NCBI GenBank assembly: GCA_902363805.1
Contig: CABJBF010000002.1
Location: 248,001 to 312,000, forward strand
Length of the DNA: 64,000 nt
Direction: 5' to 3'
DNA from: Eubacteriaceae bacterium
GTDB lineage: Bacteria; Bacillota; Clostridia; Lachnospirales; Lachnospiraceae
A program made the position numbers and the translations under genes. The notes below the pieces were generated by a model. The model was not told the origin of the DNA. It saw only the letters and a program-made list of their open reading frames with translations, and did not search any database. Shown here piece by piece: positions 26,145-35,430 of the stretch (positions are counted from its first letter, which is position 1; every line of letters starts with the position of its first letter).

Positions 26145-26170
26145 ACAGTGCTAATAAAACGAGTTATAAC
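26128..26170 (+). promoter_or_regulatory. hsp20 promoter with CIRCE operator
   Basis: TTAGCACTC (26128-26136), nine bases, then CAGTGCTAA (26146-26154) match the CIRCE inverted repeat except for one base (CAG for GAG). Overlapping it are TTGACA (26142-26147), 17 bp, and TATAAC (26165-26170). HrcA repressor binding here would block transcription until heat shock. A leader of roughly 200 nt with a TCGGA/TCCGA hairpin follows before the start codon. Confidence 0.85.
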
Positions 26171-26384
26171 GTAATCAGAACAAAGGAAGAGAGTTAAAAG
26201 ATAAGGATTTAAAGATTGATGAATGATAATTCAAGTAATTGTTTTTAGTGAATGATGATTCAGCAATCAGTAAAAATCCAAGTGTTTAACGAAAACCTTA
26301 GTTTACAATATAAAAACTACACCTCGGATTTCTCCGATAGTGCAAATATAATTTTTATATCTGATTTGAAAGGAGATATGACTT

Positions 26385-26846
26385 ATGATGATGCCTAGTA
26401 TTTTTGGAGAAAACTTATTTGATGATTTTATGAATGATTTTACAGATGATTTTGCATTCCCGGCATTTGCTGATGCAGGAAAAGAGTTGTATGGTAAACA
26501 TGCAAAGAATTTGATGAAAACAGATGTAAAAGATACTGAAAACGGATATGAGGTAGATATAGACCTTCCAGGATTTAAGAAGGACGAAATCCAGATGAAA
26601 CTGGAAGATGGTATGTTAACAATCAGCGCCGCTAAAGGTCTTGATAAGGATGAGAAAGATAAGAAGGGTAAATATGTAAGACGTGAACGTTATGCAGGAA
26701 GTTTGAGCAGAAGCTTTTATGTAGGTGATAATGTAACAGTCGAAGATATTCATCCTAAATATGAAAATGGTATTTTATCATTCAATGTTCCAAAAGAACA
26801 GGAGAAGATAGAACCAAAAAGTAAATACATTGCTATTGAAGGATAA
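26385..26846 (+). CDS. hsp20: Small heat shock protein, Hsp20/alpha-crystallin family
   Basis: The 153-residue protein has a flexible N-terminus (MMMPSIFGENLFDDFMNDF) and an alpha-crystallin domain from about residue 45 (DVKDTENGYEVDIDLPGFKK to GILSFNVPKEQ). It acts as an ATP-independent holdase for unfolding proteins. Three ATG codons lie in a row; the first follows AAAGGAG best. Its promoter bears a CIRCE operator, so HrcA control is expected. An integrative element now lies directly upstream, replacing everything beyond the -35 region. Confidence 0.93.
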   Translation: MMMPSIFGENLFDDFMNDFTDDFAFPAFADAGKELYGKHAKNLMKTDVKDTENGYEVDIDLPGFKKDEIQMKLEDGMLTISAAKGLDKDEKDKKGKYVRRERYAGSLSRSFYVGDNVTVEDIHPKYENGILSFNVPKEQEKIEPKSKYIAIEG

Positions 26847-26884
26847 AATAGCATAAGATGAATCATCAGATGATGATTTGAATA

Positions 26885-26918
26885 AAACTCCCTTTGCCGA
26901 TGCGTGAAGGGAGTTTTT
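26885..26918 (+). terminator. Terminator of hsp20
   Basis: AAACTCCCTT (26885-26894) pairs with AAGGGAGTTT (26907-26916), followed by Ts. Confidence 0.88.
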
Positions 26919-26944
26919 ATATGCCATAAATTAGTTATACGTAG

Positions 26945-27097
26945 AGTGAAAATATTAAACTTTCAAATAGTAGCTTTCAATGGAAATATCCATTATGGTA
27001 TAGCAAAAATATTAATGCAAAAGGCGATTATTTTGCAATGAACAGTAAAAATATGAAAATAAATGATTTCAATTTAATAGAAGAGTATGTAAGATAA
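26945..27097 (+). pseudogene. 50-codon orphan fragment in the hsp20-cutC gap
   Basis: Between the hsp20 terminator and cutC (26919-27312) the only coding-like stretch is a start-less frame with plausible composition (FQWKYPLWYSKNINAKGDYF and onward to a stop). It is probably the tail of a lost gene. I cannot name the parent, and it may be chance. Confidence 0.25.
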
Positions 27098-27312
27098 TAT
27101 AGTTTATATCGAATAATATGGAAGAAATTAGGATAAACATTTAGAAGCGTAATTATTTAAATACGCATAGTATATATGCTGTCTTTTATGTATAATAGAT
27201 ATATTGACGAAGATGTAAAACTTAAGGAATACAAAAATTGTTCCGTTTTGATAACTGTTTTTAATAATAGTCATGAATAAAAATAAATATATTATAAAAA
27301 GAGGAAAAAAGA

Positions 27313-28059
27313 ATGAATCACTATGTGTTAGAAGTATGCGTGGATTCTGTAGAATCAGCTATTGCGGCAACTAATGGAGGGGCAACCAGAATTGAATTAT
27401 GTTCAAATATTATTATAGGAGGAACAACGCCTGATTTAGAGTTATTTAAAATAATAAGAAATAAAATTCAAATTCCAATAAATGTTATGATAAGACCAAG
27501 ATTTGGAGATTTTTGCTATACAGAATCGGAATTTGAGATAATGTGCAGACAAAGTGAAAAATTTGCAAGAGAAGGAGCAAATGCCATTGTTATAGGTTGT
27601 CTTAATCCTGATGGAAGTTTGAATGAGGCATATATGAAGGAAATTATGAATATGGCAACAGGATGCAGAGTTACTCTTCATAGAGCATATGATATGTGCA
27701 AAAATCCATTTGAAGCATTTGAGACCGCTAGAAAATTAGGTGTAGATACAATATTGACTTCAGGACAAAAAAATAGTTGTATTGAAGGTGCAAAGTTAAT
27801 TAAAAAACTAGTTGAAAGATCAAGTGATATAGAGATTTTAGTTGGTGCAGGTGTAAATTCAGATAATATTAAGGAAATAGCTAAAATAACCGGGGCAAAA
27901 AGCTTTCATATGACAGGTAAGGTTGTAGAAAACAGCAAAATGGAATATCGAAATGATGATGTTAATATGGGAATTCCCGGGTTAAGTGAATATGAAATTT
28001 ATAGAACAGACGAAAAAAATATAAGAAAAACAGCTGAAATATTAAAATTGTTAAAATAA
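27313..28059 (+). CDS. cutC: CutC family protein
   Basis: The 248-residue TIM-barrel protein begins LEVCVDSVESAIAATNGGAT and contains RIELCS, GGTTPDLEL and VMIRPRFGDFCYTESEFEIM, all typical of CutC. The family was linked to copper tolerance in E. coli, but the biochemical role is unsettled. GAGGAAAAAAG precedes the ATG. It stands alone, with a T-box leader for the next gene behind it. Confidence 0.92.
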   Translation: MNHYVLEVCVDSVESAIAATNGGATRIELCSNIIIGGTTPDLELFKIIRNKIQIPINVMIRPRFGDFCYTESEFEIMCRQSEKFAREGANAIVIGCLNPDGSLNEAYMKEIMNMATGCRVTLHRAYDMCKNPFEAFETARKLGVDTILTSGQKNSCIEGAKLIKKLVERSSDIEILVGAGVNSDNIKEIAKITGAKSFHMTGKVVENSKMEYRNDDVNMGIPGLSEYEIYRTDEKNIRKTAEILKLLK

Positions 28060-28189
28060 TGCTTAATATAATTATGCAAATAATTTGGACATAGTTTAAA
28101 TAATTAAATTGTAGAAAAATAATAAATTTATTGTTGCATGATTTAATAATAAGTGATAAAACATAACTTGTAAAAAGTAATAGTTAGTT

Positions 28190-28464
28190 GCGTAGAAAGG
28201 GATACATTACAATAAAGTGTCTTGATTACAGAGAACCGAGGTAGCTGAGAATCGGAAGAAAAGAATTGTTGTAACATCACCCTGGAGCATCTCTCCCAAA
28301 ACTTAACATAGTGAGTAGGCAGAGACGTAGTCTTCACGTTACAGAAGAAGCTGTTGGATGTGACAGTGATAAGTGGTTTTAATTAGTGATAATTATTTCA
28401 AACAAAGTGGTACCACGAAATTGATATTTTCGCCTTTGTTGTCGTAAGACAATGAAGGCTTTTT
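28190..28464 (+). promoter_or_regulatory. T-box leader (probable isoleucine specifier)
   Basis: A T-box sequence AAAGTGGTACCACG (28404-28417) is followed by a terminator, GCCTTTGTTGTC/GACAATGAAGGC plus Ts (28432-28464). Upstream is a Stem I: AGAGAA, an apical GGTAGCTGAGAA loop, and the specifier side, where ATC (28276-28278) directly precedes ACCCTGGAGC, the position of the codon in known T-boxes. ATC reads Ile. The TGGT bulge would pair with an ACCA end, and tRNA-Ile has discriminator A, which agrees. Uncharged tRNA would favour transcription of the downstream transporter. Confidence 0.85.
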
Positions 28465-28519
28465 CTTTTGTAATAAAAGAATAAACTAGCTAAATAATAA
28501 CAAAAGAGAGGTAATACAA

Positions 28520-30220
28520 ATGAATGGAATCTTAATGATGGTAATTGCGATTGTAGTACTTGGAGGAGCGTATCTTCTTTATGGTCGTTACCTTCAAAAC
28601 AAATGGGGCATTGACCCTAATGCAAAAACTCCGGCATATGAATTACAGGATGGAGTTGATTATGTACCGGCGGATACAAATGTAGTATTTGGACATCAGT
28701 TTGCATCAATAGCAGGTGCGGGTCCTATTAATGGACCTATTCAGGCAGCAGTTTTTGGTTGGCTTCCTGTTTTATTATGGTTGCTTGTAGGTGGTGTGTT
28801 CTTCGGAGCTGTTCAGGATTTTGCATCAATGTATGCATCAGTTAAGAACAAAGGTCGTACAATTGGTTACATAATTGAAGAATATATTGGAAAATTAGGA
28901 AAGAAATTATTTTTACTTTTCTGTTGGTTATTCTGTATTTTAGTAGTTGCAGCATTTGCAGATGTTGTAGCCGGAACATTTAACGGATTTACAGTACCTG
29001 AAGTTGCAGGACAGGCAGTAGAAAAAATCTCAGCAAACGGTGCAGTAGCAATGACTTCAATTTTATTTATTTTTGAAGCAGTAGCACTTGGAATGATTTT
29101 AAAATATGCAAAATTAAATAAATGGGTAAATACAGTAATAGCAATTGCAATGTTAGTAGTAGCAGTAGTAATTGGTTTAAACTTCCCTGTTTATTTAACA
29201 AGAGAAACATGGCATCTTTTTATATTCGCTTATATATTTATTGCCAGTGTAGTTCCTGTATGGGCATTATTGCAGCCTAGAGATTATTTAAACAGTTATT
29301 TATTAATTTTTATGATTGTAGGTGCAGTTATAGGTATATTTGTTTCAAATCCTTCATGTAACTTACAGGCATTTACAAGTTTCAACGTAGATGGACAGTA
29401 TATGTTCCCAATTTTATTTGTAACAATAGCATGTGGAGCCGTATCAGGTTTCCATTCACTTGTTTCATCAGGAACAGCTTCAAAGCAGATTAAAAATGAA
29501 AAGAATATGTTACCTGTATCATTTGGTGCAATGCTTATGGAAAGTATGCTTGGTGTAATCGCATTAATCGCAGTTGCTTCATTTGCAAAAGGAGAAGCAG
29601 CAGCACAGGGCTTAACAACACAGCCACAGATTTTTGCAGGTGCAATTGCAAACTTCTTATCAGCAGTTGGTTTACCACATAATTTAGTATTTACATTAAT
29701 TAACCTTGCTGTTTCAGCTTTTGCTTTAACATCACTTGACTCAGTTGCAAGAATTGGTCGTCTTTCATTCCAGGAATTCTTCTTAGATGAAGGAGTAACT
29801 GATGATAATATGACACCATTCCAGAAGGTAGTAACAAATAAGTATTTTGCTACAGTTATTACATTAGTTCTTGCATTCTTACTTGCAAAAGTTGGTTATG
29901 CAGAAATTTGGCCATTATTTGGTTCAGCAAACCAGTTGTTATCAGTACTTGCTTTAGTAGCTTGTGCAGTATTCTTAAAGAAAACAAAACGTCAGGGTTG
30001 GATGTTATGGGTACCAATGTTCTTTATGATGGCAGTTACATTTACAGCCCTTGGAATGACAATTTACAAATTAAGTGGAGCATTTGCTACAACAGGATTA
30101 TCACTTGGAAATACATTACAGTTAATCTTTGCAGTATTACTTTTAATCCTTGGTGTAATTGTTGCCGTACAGGGTGTAAAGAAGTTATTTGAAAAGAATG
30201 AAGAAAAAGAAGTTGCATAA
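28520..30220 (+). CDS. cstA: CstA-family peptide/carboxylate transporter
   Basis: The 566-residue membrane protein has more than 14 hydrophobic segments and CstA landmarks: GHQFASIAGAGPINGPIQAA near residue 70, VQDFASMYASVKNKGRTIGY, and SGFHSLVSSGTASKQIKNE near 315. CstA proteins import peptides or pyruvate in starvation. Codon usage is biased, suggesting high expression. The T-box just upstream ties its expression to tRNA charging, apparently isoleucine, which suits a role in amino-acid or peptide uptake. AGAGAGG precedes the ATG. Confidence 0.9.
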   Translation: MNGILMMVIAIVVLGGAYLLYGRYLQNKWGIDPNAKTPAYELQDGVDYVPADTNVVFGHQFASIAGAGPINGPIQAAVFGWLPVLLWLLVGGVFFGAVQDFASMYASVKNKGRTIGYIIEEYIGKLGKKLFLLFCWLFCILVVAAFADVVAGTFNGFTVPEVAGQAVEKISANGAVAMTSILFIFEAVALGMILKYAKLNKWVNTVIAIAMLVVAVVIGLNFPVYLTRETWHLFIFAYIFIASVVPVWALLQPRDYLNSYLLIFMIVGAVIGIFVSNPSCNLQAFTSFNVDGQYMFPILFVTIACGAVSGFHSLVSSGTASKQIKNEKNMLPVSFGAMLMESMLGVIALIAVASFAKGEAAAQGLTTQPQIFAGAIANFLSAVGLPHNLVFTLINLAVSAFALTSLDSVARIGRLSFQEFFLDEGVTDDNMTPFQKVVTNKYFATVITLVLAFLLAKVGYAEIWPLFGSANQLLSVLALVACAVFLKKTKRQGWMLWVPMFFMMAVTFTALGMTIYKLSGAFATTGLSLGNTLQLIFAVLLLILGVIVAVQGVKKLFEKNEEKEVA

Positions 30221-30241
30221 AATGAGACGTAAGTAAGTTAT

Positions 30242-30298
30242 AAAGACTGTCGTATTAAAATGATAGAAAATCATTGTTAATATGACAGTCTTTTTTTT
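30242..30298 (+). terminator. Terminator of cstA
   Basis: AAAGACTGTC (30242-30251) pairs with GACAGTCTTT (30284-30293), with an inner ATGAT/ATCAT stem, and a run of Ts. Confidence 0.88.
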
Positions 30299-30534
30299 AG
30301 CAAAAGAGCCTATTTATAGAGATAGTTTTGCTATGAGTGAAGGTCAAATTGAAAATAAAGAATATGGGGTAAAGGGAGATAAAAAAGACTATTTTACAGT
30401 TAAATAAAATAGAGTAATCTATATGTAAGCAGAATATTTAAAAGAAAGTTAGGAGTTAAATATTGTTAGCAGAGATAAATTTATATCATGGAAGTGAGAC
30501 GGAAGTTGAGTTTCCGGAAATAAAGAAATGTTAG
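30297..30534 (+). pseudogene. Two gene scraps, the second from a DUF3990 protein
   Basis: A start-less frame at 30297-30407 (LAKEPIYRDSFAMSEGQIEN...) ends in TAA and is unassigned. At 30463-30534 a frame reads INLYHGSETEVEFPEIKKC and stops; LYHGS...EV..P is the N-terminus of DUF3990 proteins. Both are relics. The remaining interval up to 30671 holds nothing else that I can support. Confidence 0.5.
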
Positions 30535-30671
30535 CAAAATAAAGATGAGGAATAAATCTTGTGCTTTTTAGTTGAGCTAGATGAATGTTTGCTTGTTGAA
30601 GAGTTGAATGTTTAGTGATAAAATCAGTCTATAAAATAGGGAAAATGCTTTTATATTCAAGGAGAGCATAA

Positions 30672-31157
30672 ATGAAAAATAAAAAAGATATTTATAAAAC
30701 AACAGATAAGTATGAAAAAAATGTTGGACAGTCTGAAAAAGATACGCGACATAAACTTATAGAAAATGGAATTTCAACGATATGTGTAGGCATTGCCTTA
30801 TTAGTTGCTACAATTGCATGGTTATCTAGTAATATGGATACACAAGTGAAGAGCACTGAAATATCAGTTGGAGGTACGTCATTTTATCTTGCAACAAAGG
30901 CAAGTAGTAATGGAGCAGAAGATGATATTTTGCATAATAAATTAAATGTTGTAAAAGGAACTAAAACTGAAACATATAACGGAGAAAAATATTTTATTGT
31001 AGAAAACGGAATTATCTCTATGCAGATAGACAGTGATAATAATATGAACAATCAGAAATCAAATAATAGTGGACTTATGCCCGGAGCGTCAGGAAAGATT
31101 ACATTTGTAAATTCTATATTTTTGATTTTTGCGGAAACTTTGAGTTTTTCAGATTGA
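30672..31157 (+). CDS. Membrane-anchored secreted protein, probably C-terminally truncated
   Basis: GGAGAGC precedes the ATG. The 161-residue product has a polar start, one membrane segment (ISTICVGIALLVATIAWL, about 35-52) and an extracellular domain (ISVGGTSFYLATKAS ... LMPGASGKITFVNS) similar in style to TasA/camelysin-like Lachnospiraceae surface proteins. The last dozen residues (IFLIFAETLSFSD) look unrelated, and the frame runs 4 bp into a truncated hsdR gene, so the original C-terminus was probably lost at a deletion junction. Confidence 0.5.
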   Translation: MKNKKDIYKTTDKYEKNVGQSEKDTRHKLIENGISTICVGIALLVATIAWLSSNMDTQVKSTEISVGGTSFYLATKASSNGAEDDILHNKLNVVKGTKTETYNGEKYFIVENGIISMQIDSDNNMNNQKSNNSGLMPGASGKITFVNSIFLIFAETLSFSD

Positions 31158-32269
31158 ATAAGGGAAGGGCAACTGCTAACACAATGCCACTTCAGGGGGC
31201 TATTTTTAATTTGCAATTTGAAATATCGTACAAGTTACAGGATATAGAATATCAGACCGATAGATTGATTGCGTATAGAAAACAATTAGTTGAACAGATG
31301 ACAGAAAAAACGAGAGAGTTACAAAGAGACAATTTTGCCGTAAGACAGCACTTAAAGTATGTTGATTTGTATTCGGATGAAAAGAATTATCAGGGATTGA
31401 CATTTGAGGATACATTAATTGTTAGAGAAGAATTGGCACCATTAATATTGCCTGATGTAGATGACGTTAGTGCGGTAAGATTTGATGCACTTATGTATGG
31501 AATTGAATTAGCATATTTGGCAGGTAAAAAATATACGAGGGCAAGAGGAGATTTGCTCAAAAAAGTTTCAGAAATTGCAAGCGTGGCAAATATTATTGAG
31601 ATTCAGGCACAAGCAGATTTGATAAATAAAATTTTGCATACGGACTATGTTGAAACAGCAGATATTAACGAGTTTGAAGTTATAAGAGAAAAGCTCCGTG
31701 GCTTGATGAAATATCTTCCAGATTCAGTTAGAGTAATATATGATACAGACTTAACAGATGAAGTTTTGTCAATGGAATGGAATGAAGCTGAACTTGAAAA
31801 TGACGAATTAAAAAATTACAAAGAAAGAGCAGAATATTATATAAGAGAACATCAGGACAAACTTGTTATAGCAAAGCTAAAGACAAATAAACCTTTAACA
31901 AGTACAGATATTTCTGCACTTGAAGAAATCTTATGGAAAGAAATTGGCACAAAGCAAGATTATGAAACTGAAATAGGAAATAAGCCGTTAGGTGAATTTG
32001 TGCGTGAAATAGTCGGACTTGATATGAATGCCGCAAAAGAGGCTTTTTCAGCTTATTTATCAGACACAAATCTTGATAACAGACAGATTTATTTTGTAAA
32101 CCAAATTGTTGAATATATTGTACATAACGGAATGCTAAAGGATTTCTCAGTATTGCAGGAGGCACCTTTCACAGATTATGGAACTGTATCTGACATATTC
32201 GAGGATATGAATGTGTGGATGGGAATAAGTAAAGTTATAGAGAGCGTGAATGCAAATGCAGTGGCGTAG
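31154..32269 (+). pseudogene. C-terminal remnant of type I restriction subunit HsdR
   Basis: From about residue 20 the 371-codon frame matches the C-terminal domain of HsdR (EcoEI R type): a helical region (YKLQDIEYQTDRLIAYRKQL, DTLIVREELAPLILPD) and an ending with FVNQIVEYIVHNGMLKD and an aspartate-phenylalanine-rich tail. The nuclease and DEAD helicase domains and any start signal are absent, and no hsdM or hsdS is present. It abuts a truncated surface protein, suggesting a deletion that joined two genes. A second hsdR scrap lies at 44613. Confidence 0.7.
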
Positions 32270-32397
32270 TGGGAGGATAGGAAAGATGACCAGAAACCTA
32301 ACAGTTTTTGAAATACTGCAAAAACAATACAAACATATTGAAATAGAAGTGATTTAGCATTACAATGAAGAAAATATATGGAAGTGAGGTACTGAAT

Positions 32398-32685
32398 ATG
32401 GCTAGTACAATTCAGGTCAGAGTAGAAGAAGAGTTAAAGAGTAAAGCAGATGCTCTATTTAAAGATTTAGGGACGGATACAACAACGGCAATTAGAATGT
32501 TTTTAACACAGGCTGTTGCAACAAATGGATTTCCTTTTGAAATAAAAAGACATACAGAATTAAATCCGTATGCACCGATGACTGAGAAAGAGATGCTTGT
32601 AAAATTAGAAAAGTCTAGAGAACAGGGAGAGTTCAGAGATGTAGATTATGTGATTTCTGATATGAGGTCAAAGTATGGATTATAA
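32398..32685 (+). CDS. relB: RelB/DinJ family antitoxin
   Basis: GGAAGTGAGG lies before the ATG at 32398; an in-frame ATG at 32365 lacks a site. The 95-residue product has the RHH-type start ASTIQVRVEEELKSKADALF and TTAIRMFLTQAV, typical of RelB/DinJ. The C-terminal half would wrap the toxin. It overlaps the toxin gene by 11 bp, giving coupled translation, and should repress the operon with the toxin as co-repressor. Confidence 0.88.
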   Translation: MASTIQVRVEEELKSKADALFKDLGTDTTTAIRMFLTQAVATNGFPFEIKRHTELNPYAPMTEKEMLVKLEKSREQGEFRDVDYVISDMRSKYGL

Positions 32686-32989
32686 GATTGTTTTGATGAG
32701 AAATGCGGAGGAAGATCTTGATAGATTCATCGCATATCTTTTGATTGAAAAGAAAAGTGAGCAGGCTGCAAGAAATTTATTAAATGATTTTGAAGCAACA
32801 AAAACAAGTTTGTCAAATGTTGCCGGAAGTCTGAAACTTTGTAATAATCCAAAATTAAGAAAATTAGGATATCGAAGGATTAATTTTTTATCTCATAGGT
32901 ATTTTATGCTTTATCGTATTGAAAATGATACTGTTTATGTGGACAATATTTTTCATGAATTGCAAGACTACGAAAATAAAATGAATTAA
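32675..32989 (+). CDS. relE: RelE/ParE family toxin
   Basis: The 104-residue product has the ParE/RelE pattern: YKIVLMRNAEEDLDRFIAYL, a helical hairpin, RKLGYRRINFLSHRYFMLYR and a closing VDNIFHELQDY. RelE-like members cut mRNA on ribosomes; ParE-like members poison gyrase. The segment IENDTVYVDNIFH resembles the YafQ/ParE group more than classic RelE, so the target is open. It is paired with the overlapping upstream antitoxin. Confidence 0.85.
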   Translation: MDYKIVLMRNAEEDLDRFIAYLLIEKKSEQAARNLLNDFEATKTSLSNVAGSLKLCNNPKLRKLGYRRINFLSHRYFMLYRIENDTVYVDNIFHELQDYENKMN

Positions 32990-33036
32990 ATAATTGGATA
33001 TATAAAAATAAAAGTTGTTAGAAAGGAGAAATTCAT

Positions 33037-33147
33037 ATGAAACCAAAGGCATTAGAGATAAACAGTTTATTAAATGCATTACAGGATGAAGATTATAATA
33101 CAGTAATAAGTCTTGTGAAATTTCTCGTGGAATCAAAGGACGATTAA
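33037..33147 (+). CDS. Small ORF after the toxin gene (36 aa)
   Basis: AGAAAGGAG precedes an ATG opening 36 codons (MKPKALEINSLLNALQDEDY...). It is acidic and helical and could be a short antitoxin-like or truncated protein. A hairpin AGGGCA..TTGA/TCAA..TGCCCT follows its stop (about 33148-33174). The parent family is not recognised. Confidence 0.4.
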   Translation: MKPKALEINSLLNALQDEDYNTVISLVKFLVESKDD

Positions 33148-33321
33148 AAGGGCACTTGATTTCTCAAATGCCCTAATGTCTAATTTACTTAGAAAGCGAA
33201 TCGGATATGCTTCCGATTTGCCCTCAGTATTAAAATGTTATAAGAATAGCATCCTAAATACGATGCCCCCAAAAGCTGATAAACCAACGCAAAACAGGGC
33301 ATTTCAGAACAGGAGAATTTT

Positions 33322-33441
33322 ATGATTAGAGTATTATTCATCTGCCACGGCAGAATTGACGAAAATCGTGTAAACTCCTTTAAACAAGGAGGTTGTTGTT
33401 TTGAGGTAGCTTGGTTTAGACCAAATTTAGACCAATGGTAG
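33322..33441 (+). pseudogene. Displaced 5' end of the tyrosine phosphatase gene (att site 1)
   Basis: AACAGGAG and an ATG open MIRVLFICHG, the first ten residues of low-molecular-weight protein tyrosine phosphatase, then foreign codons run to a TAG. The shared 16-bp core TTCATCTGCCACGGCA lies at 33337-33352. It is the outermost of three copies and so probably the original upstream region of the gene. The surrounding interval 33148-33730 has no other gene. Confidence 0.8.
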
Positions 33442-33730
33442 ATTGAGACTGTGGTGTGATGGAAAAGAATAGAATATAAAAATCTAGGGAACTTTATTGA
33501 TGAGAAAAATAATAAAAGTTCCCTATTTTTTTCATTAGTAGCGAGATAAAATTATAAATATAGACTTGGCGAGTACTATTATAACTTGATAAGATTGCAA
33601 AGTATGTTATTTATAGCTGCAAAAGTCATTTAAGTGCACACTAAGATTATTAAAAAGTATTATATTGAACAATAATAAAATATGTGCTAAATTATAAATG
33701 TGACATAAAATAAGTCACGTTTATAAAAAG

Positions 33731-34699
33731 GTGGTTAACATGAAAGAATTTTTAGAAAAATCATTACAACAGAATGTAACAATAACAGAAGATAAAGAAA
33801 TCTATAAAGAACTTCCGTTAGTTTACAGGGGAAGATATGATATTTTTAAAGTGAAGACTAATGGTATTTTATGGATGGCAATACAACCCAAAGTGGAAGT
33901 TGGTCTTGTTATGTTACGTAAAGATAGAGCAAAGTTAGAAAAAGTTGCAGGATTAAATTGTGCAATTTTTCTTGAGCATACAACATTTTATATTAAAGAA
34001 AAAATGATGGAAGAAGGGATACCTTTTGTAATTAAGAAAAAACAGGTGTTTCTCCCGTTTATTGGATATTTGTTGAATAATGCAAATGAAAGAAAATTAG
34101 CACCGGTTCATTTAATTTCGTTTTTGACACAAAAAATGCTTTTGATAGCTATTTATGAAAGATGGAGAGACGTAAAAGTATCTGAAGCAGCGGAAAAATT
34201 AAATGTTTCAAGAAAATCTGCAAGCAGATGTTTTGATGAATTGGAATGTTTAAATATTGACGTATTAGGAATGAAAGGAAAATCCAGAATAATTACTGTT
34301 CCTGATGATAGAAAACTTTTTTGGGAACAGATAAGAAATATTTTTAGAAATCCTGTGATTAAAAAATTCATTCTTAGTGAAGATATTAAACTTGACAAGA
34401 GAGCAGGAATTACTGCATTGTGTGAGTATTCTCTTTTGTCCGACAATAACTATCCTACTTATGCTGTAACAAAGAAAGAAATTACTGCCAGTGGAATAAA
34501 AAATATAAGACAGGCTGATATGTCAGAAGAAATTGGCTGTGTGGTGCTGGAACTTGGATATTTTATTGATTTTGATGGAAAAGGGTTACAAGATCCATTA
34601 AGTGTTGCATTGTCACAAACAGAGGATGAACAGAAAGAAGAAAGGGTTAACATTTCAACAAAAGAGATGCTGGAGGAGTATGTATGGTTAAGGGATTAG
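33731..34699 (+). CDS. Putative AbiEi-like regulator of a nucleotidyltransferase toxin
   Basis: The 322-residue protein has a central winged-HTH (WRDVKVSEAAEKLNVSRKSA around residue 150) and otherwise unassigned helical regions. It overlaps by 16 bp a gene for a DNA-polymerase-beta-like nucleotidyltransferase, the order of AbiEi-AbiEii type IV toxin-antitoxin systems, where the first gene is an HTH antitoxin and repressor. GGTGG precedes the TTG at 33731 or the ATG at 33740 (MKEFLEKS). The family link rests on context and partner, not on a clear AbiEi signature. Confidence 0.5.
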   Translation: MVNMKEFLEKSLQQNVTITEDKEIYKELPLVYRGRYDIFKVKTNGILWMAIQPKVEVGLVMLRKDRAKLEKVAGLNCAIFLEHTTFYIKEKMMEEGIPFVIKKKQVFLPFIGYLLNNANERKLAPVHLISFLTQKMLLIAIYERWRDVKVSEAAEKLNVSRKSASRCFDELECLNIDVLGMKGKSRIITVPDDRKLFWEQIRNIFRNPVIKKFILSEDIKLDKRAGITALCEYSLLSDNNYPTYAVTKKEITASGIKNIRQADMSEEIGCVVLELGYFIDFDGKGLQDPLSVALSQTEDEQKEERVNISTKEMLEEYVWLRD

Positions 34700-35430
34700 A
34701 TACGTTTCGTAAATATTTTGCTGATTATGAAAAACAGTATGTTCTGATCGGAGGAGCAGCATGTGACATTGAATTTGAAAGCAATGAAGCAAGCTTTAGA
34801 GCCACAAGAGATTTAGATATGGTTTTAATTATTGAAGCACTTACACCAGAGTTTGGAGGGAAGCTATGGCAATTTATTTTAGATGGAAAATATAGAAATA
34901 AGTCAACAAATGGAGGAAAGCCTCAGTTTTATAGGTTTGATAAACCGGAAGACGATTCATTTCCCAAAATGATTGAATTGTTTTGCAGAAGTGATTTTGA
35001 ATTAATTAAAGCAGAAGGAATTACACCAATTCATATAGATGATGAAATATCCAGCTTATCGGCGATACTGTTAAATGACGACTATTATAAAGTACTTATT
35101 GATGGAAAGGTTTTGAGAAATGGACTGTCAATTCTTCGACCTGAATATATAATTCTTTTCAAAGCGAAAGCATATCTTGATTTAAAAATGAGAAAAGAAA
35201 TGGGAGAAAAAGTCGATTCCAGTGATATAAAAAAGCACAAAAAAGATGTTTTACGTATCGCTTCGGAGCTTATGCTTGAGAAAGTAGAATATTTGCCAAC
35301 ATCAGTAAATGCTGATATACATAATTTTATTCAAGCCTTGGATAAAGAACCATTTGACCAGAATTCTTTAAAGGAATATGGATTAAAAAATGATGACGTT
35401 GTAAATTTGTTAAAACAGATATATGAGTAA
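34684..35430 (+). CDS. Nucleotidyltransferase-like protein (AbiEii-like toxin candidate)
   Basis: The 248-residue product shows a nucleotidyltransferase core: YVLIGGAACDIEF followed by RATRDLDMVL, the G-G and D-x-D metal-binding pattern, then the IILFKAKAYLDLKMRKEMGE helix seen in AbiEii/AbiGii proteins. Such toxins add nucleotides to tRNA and arrest growth, aborting phage infection. GGAGGAG stands before the ATG inside the upstream gene, so the pair is coupled. Toxicity is inferred. Confidence 0.58.
   Translation: MVKGLDTFRKYFADYEKQYVLIGGAACDIEFESNEASFRATRDLDMVLIIEALTPEFGGKLWQFILDGKYRNKSTNGGKPQFYRFDKPEDDSFPKMIELFCRSDFELIKAEGITPIHIDDEISSLSAILLNDDYYKVLIDGKVLRNGLSILRPEYIILFKAKAYLDLKMRKEMGEKVDSSDIKKHKKDVLRIASELMLEKVEYLPTSVNADIHNFIQALDKEPFDQNSLKEYGLKNDDVVNLLKQIYE

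Noticed and set aside
33148-33321. A fourth phosphatase att site upstream of 33322
   Set aside because: No further copy of the TTCATCTGCCACGGCA core was found in this stretch.
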